Assembly: GCF_900129305.1 (NCBI RefSeq)
Contig: NZ_FQVB01000003.1
Span: 124,001 to 188,000 of the forward strand
Source: Desulfacinum infernum DSM 9756
Lineage (GTDB): Bacteria; Desulfobacterota; Syntrophobacteria; Syntrophobacterales; DSM-9756
DNA: 64,000 bases
Direction: 5' to 3'
In this document: piece by piece, positions 52,062 through 61,818 of the stretch
How the letters are laid out: every line of letters begins with the position of its first letter
Numbering within the stretch: the stretch's first letter is position 1
The notes under the pieces: generated by a model
What the model was told of the DNA's origin: nothing
Seen by the model: only the letters and a program-made list of their open reading frames with translations
Database searches by the model: none
Program-made: the position numbers and the translations under genes

Positions 52062-53119
52062 GGATCCAGTGTGGACGGCCCGAGAGCATCCTCGTGATCC
52101 GCCCGAGCGCCATCGGAGACATCGTCATGGCGTCTCCCATGCTGCCCCGCCTTCGAGGCGCCTTTCCTCAGGCGCGCATCCACTGGGTTGCGGAACCGGC
52201 CATGGCCGATCTCCTCGCCCACCATCCCGATCTGGACGGCGTTATCGTCTGGCCGAAGCAGGAATGGAACCGCCTGATCAAGAAGGGGCGATTTCCGGCT
52301 CTCATCCGGAAGGTCCGAGCCTTCCGCGAGGAACTTGCCTCAAAGCGGCCGGACCTGGTGCTGGACATCCAGGGTTTGCTTCGCAGCCGCTTTCTCGCCC
52401 GGCTTTCCGGAGCTCCCCTTCGCGTGGGCTTCCGGTCCAAGGAACCCCCTCTGGGACTCATGACCCACATCATCGACAGAGGCCCCTCCACCAAGCACAT
52501 CGGATCCGAATACCATTACATCCTGGACGTCCTCGGCGTGGGTCCGGCCCGCCCGGGTTGTGCGTTCCCCATCGGTGAAAGCGCCATGGAAAGGGCCCGT
52601 AACCTCCTCGAAAGGGAGAACATGCGCGGGCCCTATTGCGTCCTGGCGCCTTTCACCACCAGACCCCAGAAACACTGGCTGGAAGATCGGTGGGCCCGTG
52701 TGGCCGACATCCTGCGAGATGATCTGGGCCTCGAAGTCATCCTTCTTGGCGGACCGGCGGACCGGCCATCGGCAAAACGGATCCAGAGCCTCTGCAGCGG
52801 AAGGGTCCACGTGATGTGCGGCAAGAGCAACCTCCTGGAGAGCTTCGCCATTGTGACAGGGGCTTCCCTCACGATCGGGGTCGACACGGGCCTCACGCAT
52901 ATGGCCATGGTCCAGTGTCGCCCGGCGATCGCCCTTTTCGGAGCCACGTGCCCCTACCTTTTCACCGACGGAACCCGAAGCCGGGTGCTATACCACCCCC
53001 TGGCCTGCTCACCCTGCAAGCGCAGCCCCGTGTGCGGGTCCAGCTATCCTTGCATGCGGTCCATCACGGTGGAGGAAGTCGTCGAAAACGCCAAAGAGCT
53101 TGTAGGGTCAGGGGGCTGA
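52058..53119 (+). CDS. GT9 family heptosyltransferase-like protein
   Basis: 353 residues. ILVIRPSAIGDIVMASPMLP at the N-terminus, LVLDIQGLLRSRFLARL, ILLGGPADRP and GVDTGLTHMAM match ADP-heptose:LPS heptosyltransferases. The cysteine-rich tail PCKRSPVCGSSYPCM near 325 is also typical. It likely adds heptose to lipid A-core oligosaccharide. The GTG start overlaps the previous stop (GTGA). It is the only GT9 gene in the cluster and points to an LPS-related product. Confidence 0.9.
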   Translation: MRIQCGRPESILVIRPSAIGDIVMASPMLPRLRGAFPQARIHWVAEPAMADLLAHHPDLDGVIVWPKQEWNRLIKKGRFPALIRKVRAFREELASKRPDLVLDIQGLLRSRFLARLSGAPLRVGFRSKEPPLGLMTHIIDRGPSTKHIGSEYHYILDVLGVGPARPGCAFPIGESAMERARNLLERENMRGPYCVLAPFTTRPQKHWLEDRWARVADILRDDLGLEVILLGGPADRPSAKRIQSLCSGRVHVMCGKSNLLESFAIVTGASLTIGVDTGLTHMAMVQCRPAIALFGATCPYLFTDGTRSRVLYHPLACSPCKRSPVCGSSYPCMRSITVEEVVENAKELVGSGG

Positions 53120-53123
53120 AGCC

Positions 53124-54203
53124 ATGCGCATCCTTCACGTGGAAACGGGCCGCCATTTGTATGGCGGCGCCTACCAGGTGCTGCTCCTTTTGAAGGGCCT
53201 GGCGGATCTTGGCATGGAAAACATTCTCGTGGCCCCGCACGACAGCGCCATCCTATCCCAGGCCGCCTCGTATGCCCGAACTCACCCCGTTCGCATGGGT
53301 GGAGACCTGGATCCCCGACTGCCGCTCGAGATCCTGCGCGCGATCCGATCCGGCAGGCCCCACTGGGTCCACGTGCACAGTCGGCGGGGAGCCGACTGGT
53401 GGGGGGGAGCCGTCGCCGGAGCTCTCGGCATTCCCGCCATGATCACCAGGCGGGTCGACAACCCGGAGCCCCCCGCCATCGTTCGCCTCAAGTACCGGTG
53501 CTACCGGAGGGTTGTGGCCATCTCCTCCGCCATAACGAAGATCCTTGAAGAGCAGGGAGTGCCCTCCCGGAAACTCGCTCTGATTCCCAGTGCCGTGCCA
53601 ACAGGGGAATTCGCCGGCCAATGCGCCCGGGATGGTTTTCTACGCCGATTTCACCTGGAACCGGACCATCTGGCCGTGGGGATGATTGCACAGTTCATTC
53701 CCCGCAAAGGGCATCACATGCTGCTTCAGGCGGCTCCTATGATCCTCGAGTCTTTCCCGACCGCCCGATTCCTGCTGTTCGGTAAGGGCCCCCTTCTTCC
53801 ATCGGTGCGCCAGGAATGCGAAAACCGGGGGCTCGGCTCATGCTTTCGTTTTCCCGGATTCAGGCACGATCTTCCCCGCATCCTTCCGTGCCTGGACCTG
53901 GTCGTTCATCCGGCGAGCATGGAAGGGCTCGGCGTCTCCTTGATTCAGGCGGCCGCGGCAGGAAAAGCCGTTGTGGCCTGCAGAGCAGGCGGTATTCCGG
54001 AGGTCGTGCGGGACCGTTTCAATGGTTTGCTTGTGGAACCGGGCGATGTGGAGGGCCTGGCCGGGGCGGTCAACGCCCTCCTGGGGGATCCGGAAAAACG
54101 CCGGCAAATGGGCGAAGCGGGCCGACGGTGGGCCCTCGAGCGCTTCAGTCCCGAGGCCATGGTGGCCCGGTACGCAGCCCTTTACAAAGAGATCGCCTCC
54201 TGA
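53124..54203 (+). CDS. GT4-type glycosyltransferase
   Basis: 359 residues, GT-B fold. The start RILHVETGRHLYGGAYQVLL is typical. The C-terminal half has GMIAQFIPRKGHHMLLQAA, LFGKGPLLP and the E-x7-E region ASMEGLGVSLIQAAAAGKAV, in which the second Glu of the pair is replaced by Gln in IQA. It follows the GT9 gene after 4 bp. A hairpin GCCGCCAT / ATGGCGGC lies in its first codons (53149-53168) with no T-run. Sugar unknown. Confidence 0.88.
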   Translation: MRILHVETGRHLYGGAYQVLLLLKGLADLGMENILVAPHDSAILSQAASYARTHPVRMGGDLDPRLPLEILRAIRSGRPHWVHVHSRRGADWWGGAVAGALGIPAMITRRVDNPEPPAIVRLKYRCYRRVVAISSAITKILEEQGVPSRKLALIPSAVPTGEFAGQCARDGFLRRFHLEPDHLAVGMIAQFIPRKGHHMLLQAAPMILESFPTARFLLFGKGPLLPSVRQECENRGLGSCFRFPGFRHDLPRILPCLDLVVHPASMEGLGVSLIQAAAAGKAVVACRAGGIPEVVRDRFNGLLVEPGDVEGLAGAVNALLGDPEKRRQMGEAGRRWALERFSPEAMVARYAALYKEIAS

Positions 54204-54257
54204 CCTTGAAGAGGGCAAGATCCACAGATTCACGGGAAAGAGCAAGGACAGAGCCGG

Positions 54258-55481
54258 ATGAGCGACGAAAAAGAGTTCGTGGACATTGCACACTTTGTCA
54301 GCCTCCGGAAGGTGGGCGGTGTTGAACGTTGTTACGCCGAACTGATCAACACGCCACTGTCCGCACCCGTCAGGCACCACACCATCCTGCCGCGCCCCAA
54401 GATTGCCCGCCCCCTTGCGGCACCCATTTCCGCCGGATCCTCATCCATCCAGAGTCTCAAAAGGTGGGGCCGGCTTCCTCTTCCCGCTCATCCCCGCTTT
54501 CTGCGAGCGAAAAACACGCGCAGGATCTTCCAGCGGATCCGCCCCCATGCCGTGTTGTTTTGGAACACACCCACCGGAATCCTGTTGTACGGGATGGAAA
54601 CGATCCAAGCCCCGGCGGTCTATTATGAACATGGTGCCTCTTGGTACAAAAACGACGCGGCCGTGATGAGAAAAGCTCTCGGCCGGTTCCGCGCCATCAT
54701 CGCCAACTCCCGCGCCGCCAAGAGGGTGATCGAACTCCGCTGGGGGGAACGCTACGGCGGGAAAACCCGCGTGTGCCTCAACGCCGTCCGTCCCGGGTGC
54801 GTTCCGAGCCCTGGTGGGCCCAGGGAACTTCCCGTCGGTCGACCCGTTCGGCTGGGGATCGCCGGGAGGTTGGAACCCGTCAAGGGGTTTCCCCTGATCT
54901 TCCATGCGCTTGCCCGACTCAAGCGGAGCGGGATCTTTCCGGAACTGCACATGGCGGGGACGGGAAGCGAACGACATCGACTCCAGAGCCTCGCGCATGA
55001 ACTGGGGGTCGAGAAACAGGTTCATTTCTGGGGATTCCAAGAGAACATCAATCCGTTCTTTTCCTCCATCGACATCTTTCTCTGTCCCTCGCTTCGAGAA
55101 CCTTTCGGGCTCGTTTGTGTGGAAGCCATGGCCCATGGGATTCCCGTCATCGCCTCCCGGATCGACGGCCTAGGGGAAGTGGTCGTGCACGGCCGAACGG
55201 GACTTCTCGTGGACCCTCTCCTGCCCGTGTCCCAATACCCTCGATACGGAGGCGTCAGGGAAGGACTGCCGCCTTTTGCCTATGACCCTCTTACGGACAC
55301 ACTTTCCGAGCTTCGCTTCCCGGATCCGGAAGCATTGGCCGCGGCCGTTCGTTGTCTCGTTGAAGACCCCGACACCTACAAGCAAATGAGCGAAGAAGCT
55401 CAGAAGGTGTGCCGGGAGAACTTCCGATTCCAATCCTACGCAGAAAAGCTGCAAAATACGCTGTTTACCTGCATGGACTGA
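54258..55481 (+). CDS. GT4-type glycosyltransferase
   Basis: 407 residues. VDIAHFVSLRKVGGVERCYA at the start, YYEHGASWYKNDAAVMRKAL, GIAGRLEPVKGFPLIFHAL, and LREPFGLVCVEAMAHGIPVI with an intact E-x7-E. The loop after it (DPLLPVSQYPRYGGVREGLP) is longer than in neighbours. AAGGA stands upstream of the ATG. Its product joins the same glycan pathway; specificity unknown. Confidence 0.88.
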   Translation: MSDEKEFVDIAHFVSLRKVGGVERCYAELINTPLSAPVRHHTILPRPKIARPLAAPISAGSSSIQSLKRWGRLPLPAHPRFLRAKNTRRIFQRIRPHAVLFWNTPTGILLYGMETIQAPAVYYEHGASWYKNDAAVMRKALGRFRAIIANSRAAKRVIELRWGERYGGKTRVCLNAVRPGCVPSPGGPRELPVGRPVRLGIAGRLEPVKGFPLIFHALARLKRSGIFPELHMAGTGSERHRLQSLAHELGVEKQVHFWGFQENINPFFSSIDIFLCPSLREPFGLVCVEAMAHGIPVIASRIDGLGEVVVHGRTGLLVDPLLPVSQYPRYGGVREGLPPFAYDPLTDTLSELRFPDPEALAAAVRCLVEDPDTYKQMSEEAQKVCRENFRFQSYAEKLQNTLFTCMD

Positions 55482-55485
55482 CCCC

Positions 55486-56616
55486 ATGGAAAGAATGGGT
55501 GGAGTGGACGAGTTGAAACTGAGGATCGCCTACATCGCTTACCTGGGTTTTCCCTCCAATACGGCCGGAAGCCTCAATGTTGTGCGGGCCTGCAGCGCCA
55601 TGGGTGAAATGGGCCACGAGGTTCTCCTGCTGGTCCCCTCCCGACATCCACTCAAGCTGGACACGGTCACCAACTGTTTCTCGCATTACGGCGTCCCGCC
55701 CACCTTTTCCGTCCAGCCACTGCCAGCGTGGCAGGGCCTCGGGGGCCGCCACTATTTTTCGTGGCGTTGCCTGATGAAATTGCATGGCTTCAGGCCGGAC
55801 CTGGTGATCTGCCGCTACCTGCGATCAGCCAGATATACATGCCTTGCTGGATTCAACACCGTGTGTGAACTCCACAGTCCCATCAAGAAAAAAAGAAAAC
55901 AGATCGAAAAGCTTCTGAGCAGCGCCCACATGAAGCTGTTCGTAACCGTGAGTCACCGGCTGAGGCACCACTATCTCGCCCAGAATCTTCCAGGCCTCTC
56001 CCCCGACCGGATTGTCGCCCTTCCGAGCGGACGGGCCCCCTTGGAACAGACACCTCCGCCCGTGCCTCTGTCCAAGACGACACCGGGATGGAACATCGGG
56101 TATGTGGGAAAGTTGCAGCATCAGAAAGGCATGACCGTGGTCAGGGACTTGGCCCGTAGGTTGCCGCACCACGACTTTCACATCATCGGAGGAGACCAGG
56201 AGAGCGTCTCCTCGTGGCGATCTCAAATGCCCGGCGGGAATGTCCATTTCCACGGATACATTCCACCGGCTGAGGTCCCTTCCTACATAGAGGCGATGGA
56301 CATCTGCCTGCTTCCCAATCAGCCCCATTCCGCCAACCCATCAGATACCCTATATACTTCTCCCATGAAAGCTTTCGACTACATGGCCCAGGGCAAGGCG
56401 ATATTTGCATCCGACTATCCCGAGATACGTGAAATACTCTCAGAAGACACATCGGTTCTCCTACCGCCGCAAGACACGGATGCCTGGGTTCATGCGATTG
56501 AATCGTCCCGCAAGGAAGACCTTCTGTCCATCGGGCGCACCGCCAAGGAATTTTTCATGAAGAATTTTACAATACAATCAAAGTATAGAAGGATCATCGA
56601 ACAATCGACACGGTAA
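55486..56616 (+). CDS. GT4-type glycosyltransferase
   Basis: 376 residues. RIAYIAYLGFPSNTAGSLNV, then YVGKLQHQKGMTVVRDLARR, and the end region LPNQPHSANPSDTLYTSPMK with FDYMAQGKAIFASDYPEIRE. The latter is the TSPMK-FEYMA pattern of GT4 enzymes in which the second half of the donor site is changed from the standard E-x7-E. It starts 4 bases after the previous stop. The DNA at its 3' end (56560-56660) is AT-richer than its neighbours. Confidence 0.85.
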   Translation: MERMGGVDELKLRIAYIAYLGFPSNTAGSLNVVRACSAMGEMGHEVLLLVPSRHPLKLDTVTNCFSHYGVPPTFSVQPLPAWQGLGGRHYFSWRCLMKLHGFRPDLVICRYLRSARYTCLAGFNTVCELHSPIKKKRKQIEKLLSSAHMKLFVTVSHRLRHHYLAQNLPGLSPDRIVALPSGRAPLEQTPPPVPLSKTTPGWNIGYVGKLQHQKGMTVVRDLARRLPHHDFHIIGGDQESVSSWRSQMPGGNVHFHGYIPPAEVPSYIEAMDICLLPNQPHSANPSDTLYTSPMKAFDYMAQGKAIFASDYPEIREILSEDTSVLLPPQDTDAWVHAIESSRKEDLLSIGRTAKEFFMKNFTIQSKYRRIIEQSTR

Positions 56617-56660
56617 ATTATGATCATAATCGAGATCCATCAGCATTAGCATTCTGAGAC

Positions 56661-58298
56661 ATGATGAAGAAATCCACCTATTTCGGTAACCATGAAGAAG
56701 GTCCCCGGAGGCGGAACCGCCGACTCGCCTGGCTGGACAGCCCCGACGGCCTCTACGTGATATTGGGCCTCTCCTGCCTGTTGAAGCTTGCCCTGCTGAT
56801 CGTCACCCTGGACAAGACCCCCAACGCGGACGGCATCCGATACATACGGGCCGCGCAGGAGCTTGCTTCGGGCAATCTGGAAGGGTCCTTGAGGATCTAC
56901 CCCATGCCCGTACTTCCGGCCCTGATGGCCGGAGTCCACCTGCTGATCCCGGACTGGGCGCTGTCGGGGCGGATTCTCTCTTCCGTGTTCATTGTGCTGG
57001 CCCAGATTCCGCTCTACAAGATCACCCAAGGGTGGTTCGGATGCCGGGCGGCCTTCTTTGCCTGTCTCGCCTTCACCCTGCAGCCGTTTGGAAACGAGAT
57101 GTCCACCCTGATCTACAGGGGCCCCGGCCATCTCCTTTTTTTTGCGTGGGCGCTCCGGGCCATGTTGAGGGCCCTGGAGCACCCATCGACTACACGCCTC
57201 GCGGCGGCATTCCTGTTGAGCATCCTTCCCGCCGCCTTCCGGGTCGAAGGAGCCCTGCTGATCCCTTTTTTTCCGTTGAGCGTGATGGGACTGGCTCTCA
57301 AGGACAAGCGGTTCCGGGGAAGGCCCGTCCTCCTGTCCGCCGTGTGGGTGTTGGTGCCTGCGGCCGCCCTGTTTCATGTCTGGCACGTGTCCCCACAGTC
57401 CCTGTGGATCAATCGCATGGACGACCTCAAGAGGATGGCGCTGGAAATCTGGCACCTCAAGTTCCTGGACCAATACAAGATCATTTACGAACATCTCCGA
57501 GGCATGGAATCGCTGGGACCGTTGCCAACTCAGGATCAGAATTTCGGGGAGATCGCGAGACACTTCCTTTGGCTCATCTACCTCATCGGGCTGATTCAAA
57601 CCGTCGCAAGGACCCTCTATCCTGTTTCTCTCATCCCCTTGGCGGTTGGTCTGCGGTCCGCTCGGAAGAACCTTTACCAGGGGTACACGCTCTCACTCTG
57701 GCTTGCCTACTTCTTGTTGCTCTACATTCAGCTGATCAAGAAGGATTGTACCGGTGAGAGATTTGTGTGGACATGCGCCTTTCTCTTGTATCCGTGGGTG
57801 GGCCATGGAATCTCCTTGATCCTGGCATGGAAGCCCCCCGCTGACTTCCGCCGTCTCTTCAAATGGTCGGTGGTGCTCATGCTCGCGATTTTGCCTCTCT
57901 CAAAGCTTCCCAAGACCGTGGAAAAGCCCGACCTGGTGTCGGCGAAAGCCGGCCAATGGCTGAGACAAAGCCCGTGCCGGAATCTTAAGATACTCGGAAA
58001 CGACTACCGGATACCGCTTTCGGCGGGCATTCCTTTCGACTATAAGAACAGGAAGGACGCTCCCTATTGGCATTTCGATCCGGAGGACAAGGACTATTCC
58101 ACCGTTGAGAAACTGGCTCAAAGAACCAAGCGGGATTTGATCCTGCTGAAGTTCCCCAACAAGAAAACGGCGGAACCCCCGCCCATGTCCCTCTACAGGC
58201 TGATCACCACCATGAAGGACGAACGGCGAGTGGTTTTCGTGTTCGGAACGCCCGAGGCCGCCTTTCTGTGCTCCCCCGGGAGCGAGCCGGGCCGGTGA
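56661..58298 (+). CDS. Polytopic GT-C-like membrane glycosyltransferase
   Basis: 545 residues with about nine or ten hydrophobic segments up to residue ~415 and a soluble C-terminal part. The early ADGIRYIRAAQELASGN carries the acidic residue in the first external loop that is typical of GT39/GT83-like (dolichol-phosphate or undecaprenyl-phosphate sugar-using) enzymes. It probably transfers a sugar on the outer face of the membrane. No close named family is recognised. A 44-bp AT-rich gap precedes it. Confidence 0.78.
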   Translation: MMKKSTYFGNHEEGPRRRNRRLAWLDSPDGLYVILGLSCLLKLALLIVTLDKTPNADGIRYIRAAQELASGNLEGSLRIYPMPVLPALMAGVHLLIPDWALSGRILSSVFIVLAQIPLYKITQGWFGCRAAFFACLAFTLQPFGNEMSTLIYRGPGHLLFFAWALRAMLRALEHPSTTRLAAAFLLSILPAAFRVEGALLIPFFPLSVMGLALKDKRFRGRPVLLSAVWVLVPAAALFHVWHVSPQSLWINRMDDLKRMALEIWHLKFLDQYKIIYEHLRGMESLGPLPTQDQNFGEIARHFLWLIYLIGLIQTVARTLYPVSLIPLAVGLRSARKNLYQGYTLSLWLAYFLLLYIQLIKKDCTGERFVWTCAFLLYPWVGHGISLILAWKPPADFRRLFKWSVVLMLAILPLSKLPKTVEKPDLVSAKAGQWLRQSPCRNLKILGNDYRIPLSAGIPFDYKNRKDAPYWHFDPEDKDYSTVEKLAQRTKRDLILLKFPNKKTAEPPPMSLYRLITTMKDERRVVFVFGTPEAAFLCSPGSEPGR

Positions 58299-58338
58299 GG
58301 CCGACCGAAAGATACAAAACGAGAGAGGCGTAACATCC

Positions 58339-59436
58339 ATGGGTCCCATCACCTTCTATACACCCGGACTGAGCACCGGGGGCATCGGCAAAATGCGGCT
58401 CCACCTCATGGAGGAAATGGTGCGGCGCGGAATTCCCGTGGATCTGGTCGTTTCGGACACGTCGAGCCCCCTGCTGGCCGCCCTCCCGAAGGAGGTCACC
58501 CTTTCCACCGTGGTTACGACTCACGGCATCTGGAGCCTCTACGGTCTTTGCGGGTATCTGCGGGCGAGAAGGCCGACGGCTGTGGTCACCGACCGTCTGA
58601 GGCTCAATACGGCGGTGCTCAGGGCCCGGAGTCTTGCCCGGGTCCCGGTGAAGGTCCTGCTCAGCTTTCACAATCCGTTGTCGGTGAAGATGGATGGTCT
58701 GAGTCCGTCAAAGAAGGACGGCTTCCGGAAGAGACTGCTGAAGTGTTCCCTTCGTAATGAAAAGTTCGTGGCGGTTTCCCGGGGTGTGGCGGACGAGCTG
58801 GTCCGAAACTTCGGGATTCCGGAAGACCGTGTCCAGGTGATCCATAACCCGGTGATCCGTCGGGACATCCCGCGGCTGGCCGCGGATGCGGCCCACCATC
58901 CCTTCTTCGAGGAAAAGATTCCCGTGCTCATCACGGCCGGGCGCATGACCGAACAGAAGGACTTTCCAACCCTCTTCATGGCGTTTCGCCGCATTCTCGA
59001 TCGCATGGATTGCCGGCTGCTGGTGCTGGGAGATCACGGAAAGCACTACCACGCACTCCTGAGCTTGGCCAAGGACTTGGGTATCTCCCATGCTCTCGAT
59101 TTGACGGGTTTCAAAGCCAACCCCTACAAGTACCTGGCCCGCGCCGACGTGTTCGTGCTCTCTTCCAGGTGGGAAGGATTCGGCAACGTTCTCGTGGAGG
59201 CCATGGCGGTGGGAACACCCGTTGTTTCCACAGATTGCCCCGTGGGGCCGCGGGAGATTCTGGAAGACGGCCGATGGGGCAGGCTGGTTCCGGTGGGCGA
59301 TCCCGACAAACTGGCCGCCGCCGTCGAGGAAACGCTGGCGAATCCCCCCGAGAGCGAAAGCCTCATGCGGGCCGCCGCTAAATTCACGGTCGAAAAGAGC
59401 ACCGATGCTTATCTGGAAGCCTTGGGACTCGGATAA
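58339..59436 (+). CDS. GT4-type glycosyltransferase (tandem paralogue 1)
   Basis: 365 residues. STGGIGKMRLHLMEEMVRRG at the start. Later parts are ITAGRMTEQKDFPTLFMAFR, LVLGDHGKH and SSRWEGFGNVLVEAMAVGTP with E-x7-E, then VVSTDCPVGPREILEDGRWG. It is the first of five consecutive genes sharing this end block, so they arose by tandem duplication. GAGGCG precedes the ATG. Confidence 0.9.
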   Translation: MGPITFYTPGLSTGGIGKMRLHLMEEMVRRGIPVDLVVSDTSSPLLAALPKEVTLSTVVTTHGIWSLYGLCGYLRARRPTAVVTDRLRLNTAVLRARSLARVPVKVLLSFHNPLSVKMDGLSPSKKDGFRKRLLKCSLRNEKFVAVSRGVADELVRNFGIPEDRVQVIHNPVIRRDIPRLAADAAHHPFFEEKIPVLITAGRMTEQKDFPTLFMAFRRILDRMDCRLLVLGDHGKHYHALLSLAKDLGISHALDLTGFKANPYKYLARADVFVLSSRWEGFGNVLVEAMAVGTPVVSTDCPVGPREILEDGRWGRLVPVGDPDKLAAAVEETLANPPESESLMRAAAKFTVEKSTDAYLEALGLG

Positions 59437-59448
59437 ACGGAGCGTACG

Positions 59449-60582
59449 ATGCCCCTGTTTCGGCGACGATCTCAGGATGTCCCGCACATTTGCTTTTTCT
59501 TGGCTCGCCTGGGGTCCGGAGGCATAGGCAAGATGCGCATCCACCTGACCAGGGCTCTGGTCAGGCGTGGATACCGGGTGGATCTCGTGCTGGGGGACCT
59601 TTCGGGACCTTACGTGGGACAACTGGACAAGGGTGTGCGGGTCCATCCCGTCCACTCCTCCCATGGCTTGCTCGGTATTCCACTTTTTGCCACCTACCTG
59701 CGGCGAAGAAGGCCCAGGGCGGTCGTCTGCGAGAAGCTGCGGGTGAATGTGGTGGCTCACAGGGCCAGGAGGTTGGCCGGCGTTTCCTGCCGCATCTACG
59801 CCAGCGTCCACGGCCTGTTGACTCACAAGCTCTATCATGAAGGCCTGGACCGGCACAAAGTCCGAAAGAAGGAACGGCTCATCCAACGATGGTATGGGGA
59901 AAACGACGGTTTCCTGGCAGTGTCCAAGGGTATTGCCGTCGATCTGCACGAAAACTTCCAGGTGCCCGGACACAAGATCCACGTGGTGCACAACCCCGTC
60001 GTCACCCGGGAGGTCATGGATCTTGCCCGACACGAGGCGAATCATCCCTGGCTGAAGGACAAGACCGTCCCGGTTGTGGTGTCCGCGGGAAGGCTAGACA
60101 AGCAGAAAGGATTCGACACCCTCCTGGAGGCCTTCGCCGGAGTGGTCCGGAATGGAAATGGCCGCCTCATCATCCTCGGTGAAGGCCCCCAAAGGCCGGA
60201 ACTGGAGCTGCTCATCGACCGGTTGGGTCTTCGAGAGTCCGTTTCCATGCCCGGATTTGTTGACAATCCCTATCCGTTCATGCGACATGCAGATGCTTTC
60301 GTCCTAAGCAGCCGGTGGGAGGGATTCGGCAACGTGCTCGTGGAAGCCATGGCCTTCGGGACCCCCGTGGTTTCCACGGATTGCCCCGTCGGCCCCAGGG
60401 AAATCCTGGAAGACGGGCGTTTGGGGCGGCTGGTACCGGTGGACGACGTCCCGGCCATGACCGAGGCCATCCTGGAAACCCTCCGGAGCAAGCCGTCCCC
60501 CGAACCCCTGATTCGAGCGACGGGACGATACACGGACGAGCAAGCCGCGCAAGGCTACCTGAAAGCACTGGGTTTTGAATAG
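59449..60582 (+). CDS. GT4-type glycosyltransferase (tandem paralogue 2)
   Basis: 377 residues. SGGIGKMRIHLTRALVRRGY, VSAGRLDKQKGFDTLLEAFA, LGEGPQRPELELLIDRLGL and SSRWEGFGNVLVEAMAFGTP, then VVSTDCPVGPREILEDGRLG. The closest relative in the window is the gene just upstream. GGAG lies six bases before the ATG. Sugar unknown. Confidence 0.9.
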   Translation: MPLFRRRSQDVPHICFFLARLGSGGIGKMRIHLTRALVRRGYRVDLVLGDLSGPYVGQLDKGVRVHPVHSSHGLLGIPLFATYLRRRRPRAVVCEKLRVNVVAHRARRLAGVSCRIYASVHGLLTHKLYHEGLDRHKVRKKERLIQRWYGENDGFLAVSKGIAVDLHENFQVPGHKIHVVHNPVVTREVMDLARHEANHPWLKDKTVPVVVSAGRLDKQKGFDTLLEAFAGVVRNGNGRLIILGEGPQRPELELLIDRLGLRESVSMPGFVDNPYPFMRHADAFVLSSRWEGFGNVLVEAMAFGTPVVSTDCPVGPREILEDGRLGRLVPVDDVPAMTEAILETLRSKPSPEPLIRATGRYTDEQAAQGYLKALGFE

Positions 60583-60684
60583 GACCCTTTGCCAGGCGGA
60601 GGACCTCCCGACCGTGAATCCGGTCTTCCTCCCCGCAGGCATGGAGAGGATCGTCATCCCGGATCCAAGACAAACGGATGGTCC

Positions 60685-61818
60685 ATGAGCAAGCTCAAAC
60701 CGAACCACGGCCCCGTCGCCTTCATCGGATTCCGTGGAGGTCCGGGGGGAATCAGCCACGTCATGATCCACCTCATGAACGGCTTCGCCCGGCTGGGCCT
60801 GGAGACGGAGATCCTTCTCAACAAGGAGGACATACCGGAACTGTCCCTCCTGGACCCCCGCATCGTCCGAAGACCTCTGAAGGCCAAGCCGGGACTGGCC
60901 AGCATTCCCCCCCTGGCGGCCTACATGAAAGCAAGGGAGCCGCAGGTGATCCTGGCCAACAGGGAGCCCGCGGTTCGCGCCCTCATTCTGGCCAAACAGT
61001 GGGCCCGGAATTCCACCCGTACGGCCGTGCGGGTGGGCATGCCCATCTCCGTGGCGTTGGGAAGACGGTCCTGGCTCAAAAGATGGATTCGCCGCGGGTT
61101 CATCCGTTATTGTTACCGAAGGGCCGATACCATCATCGCCAACTCCGGAGACGTACTGAAAGACATCGTGGATGAAACGGGCCTCCACCCCGGAAGGATC
61201 GCCCTTTTGCCCAATCCCACGGTGGACGACGCGATCTATTCCCGTGCCCGCATGCCGGTTTCCCACCCCTGGATCGCGGACAAAAAGGTTCCCGTGATCA
61301 CGGCCGTCGGGCGCCTGGCCCCCCAGAAAGACTTCCTCACCCTGCTGCGGGCCTTCGCGCTGCTGAGGCGGGAACGGCCCTGTCGGCTTTTGATCCTCGG
61401 CGATGGCAAGCAGCGGGCCGTGCTTGCCCAGGAGGCCGAGCGCCTAGGAATCATCAAAGACGTCTCCATGCCGGGTTTTGTCGACAATCCCTTCGCCTAT
61501 CTGGTCCGATCGGATCTTTTCGTCCTTTCATCTGCATGGGAAGGCTCGCCGAACGTCCTCATTGAAGCTTTGGCGTTGGGCGTCCCTGCCGTTGCGGCCG
61601 ATTGTGGCTCCGGACCCAGGGAGATTCTGGCGAACGGCCGTTACGGCCCTTTGGTGCCCGTGGGCGATGCGAAGACCATGGCCCGGGCGATGGCCGAGGT
61701 GCTTGAGTCTCCCCTGCCCCGGGAAGTGCTCAAGGAAGCCGTGGAACCGTTTCGCACGCAGAAGGCTGTGCGGCGCTATGCCGAGACGCTGGGGCTCGTG
61801 GAAGGAGTCGTCCCATGA
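60685..61818 (+). CDS. GT4-type glycosyltransferase (tandem paralogue 3)
   Basis: 377 residues. FRGGPGGISHVMIHLMNGFA, TAVGRLAPQKDFLTLLRAFA, ILGDGKQRAVLAQEAERLG and SSAWEGSPNVLIEALALGVP, then AADCGSGPREILANGRYG. The ATG at 60685 starts the domain; the frame extends to 60589 with low-conservation residues. A 102-bp gap before it has no feature. The WEGSPNV form joins it with paralogues 4 and 5 rather than 1 and 2. Confidence 0.88.
   Translation: MSKLKPNHGPVAFIGFRGGPGGISHVMIHLMNGFARLGLETEILLNKEDIPELSLLDPRIVRRPLKAKPGLASIPPLAAYMKAREPQVILANREPAVRALILAKQWARNSTRTAVRVGMPISVALGRRSWLKRWIRRGFIRYCYRRADTIIANSGDVLKDIVDETGLHPGRIALLPNPTVDDAIYSRARMPVSHPWIADKKVPVITAVGRLAPQKDFLTLLRAFALLRRERPCRLLILGDGKQRAVLAQEAERLGIIKDVSMPGFVDNPFAYLVRSDLFVLSSAWEGSPNVLIEALALGVPAVAADCGSGPREILANGRYGPLVPVGDAKTMARAMAEVLESPLPREVLKEAVEPFRTQKAVRRYAETLGLVEGVVP

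Noticed and set aside
53149-53168. Hairpin GCCGCCAT/ATGGCGGC in the start of a glycosyltransferase gene as a terminator
   Set aside because: There is no T-run, and it encodes conserved residues (RHLYGGA). It might affect translation but is not a supported terminator.
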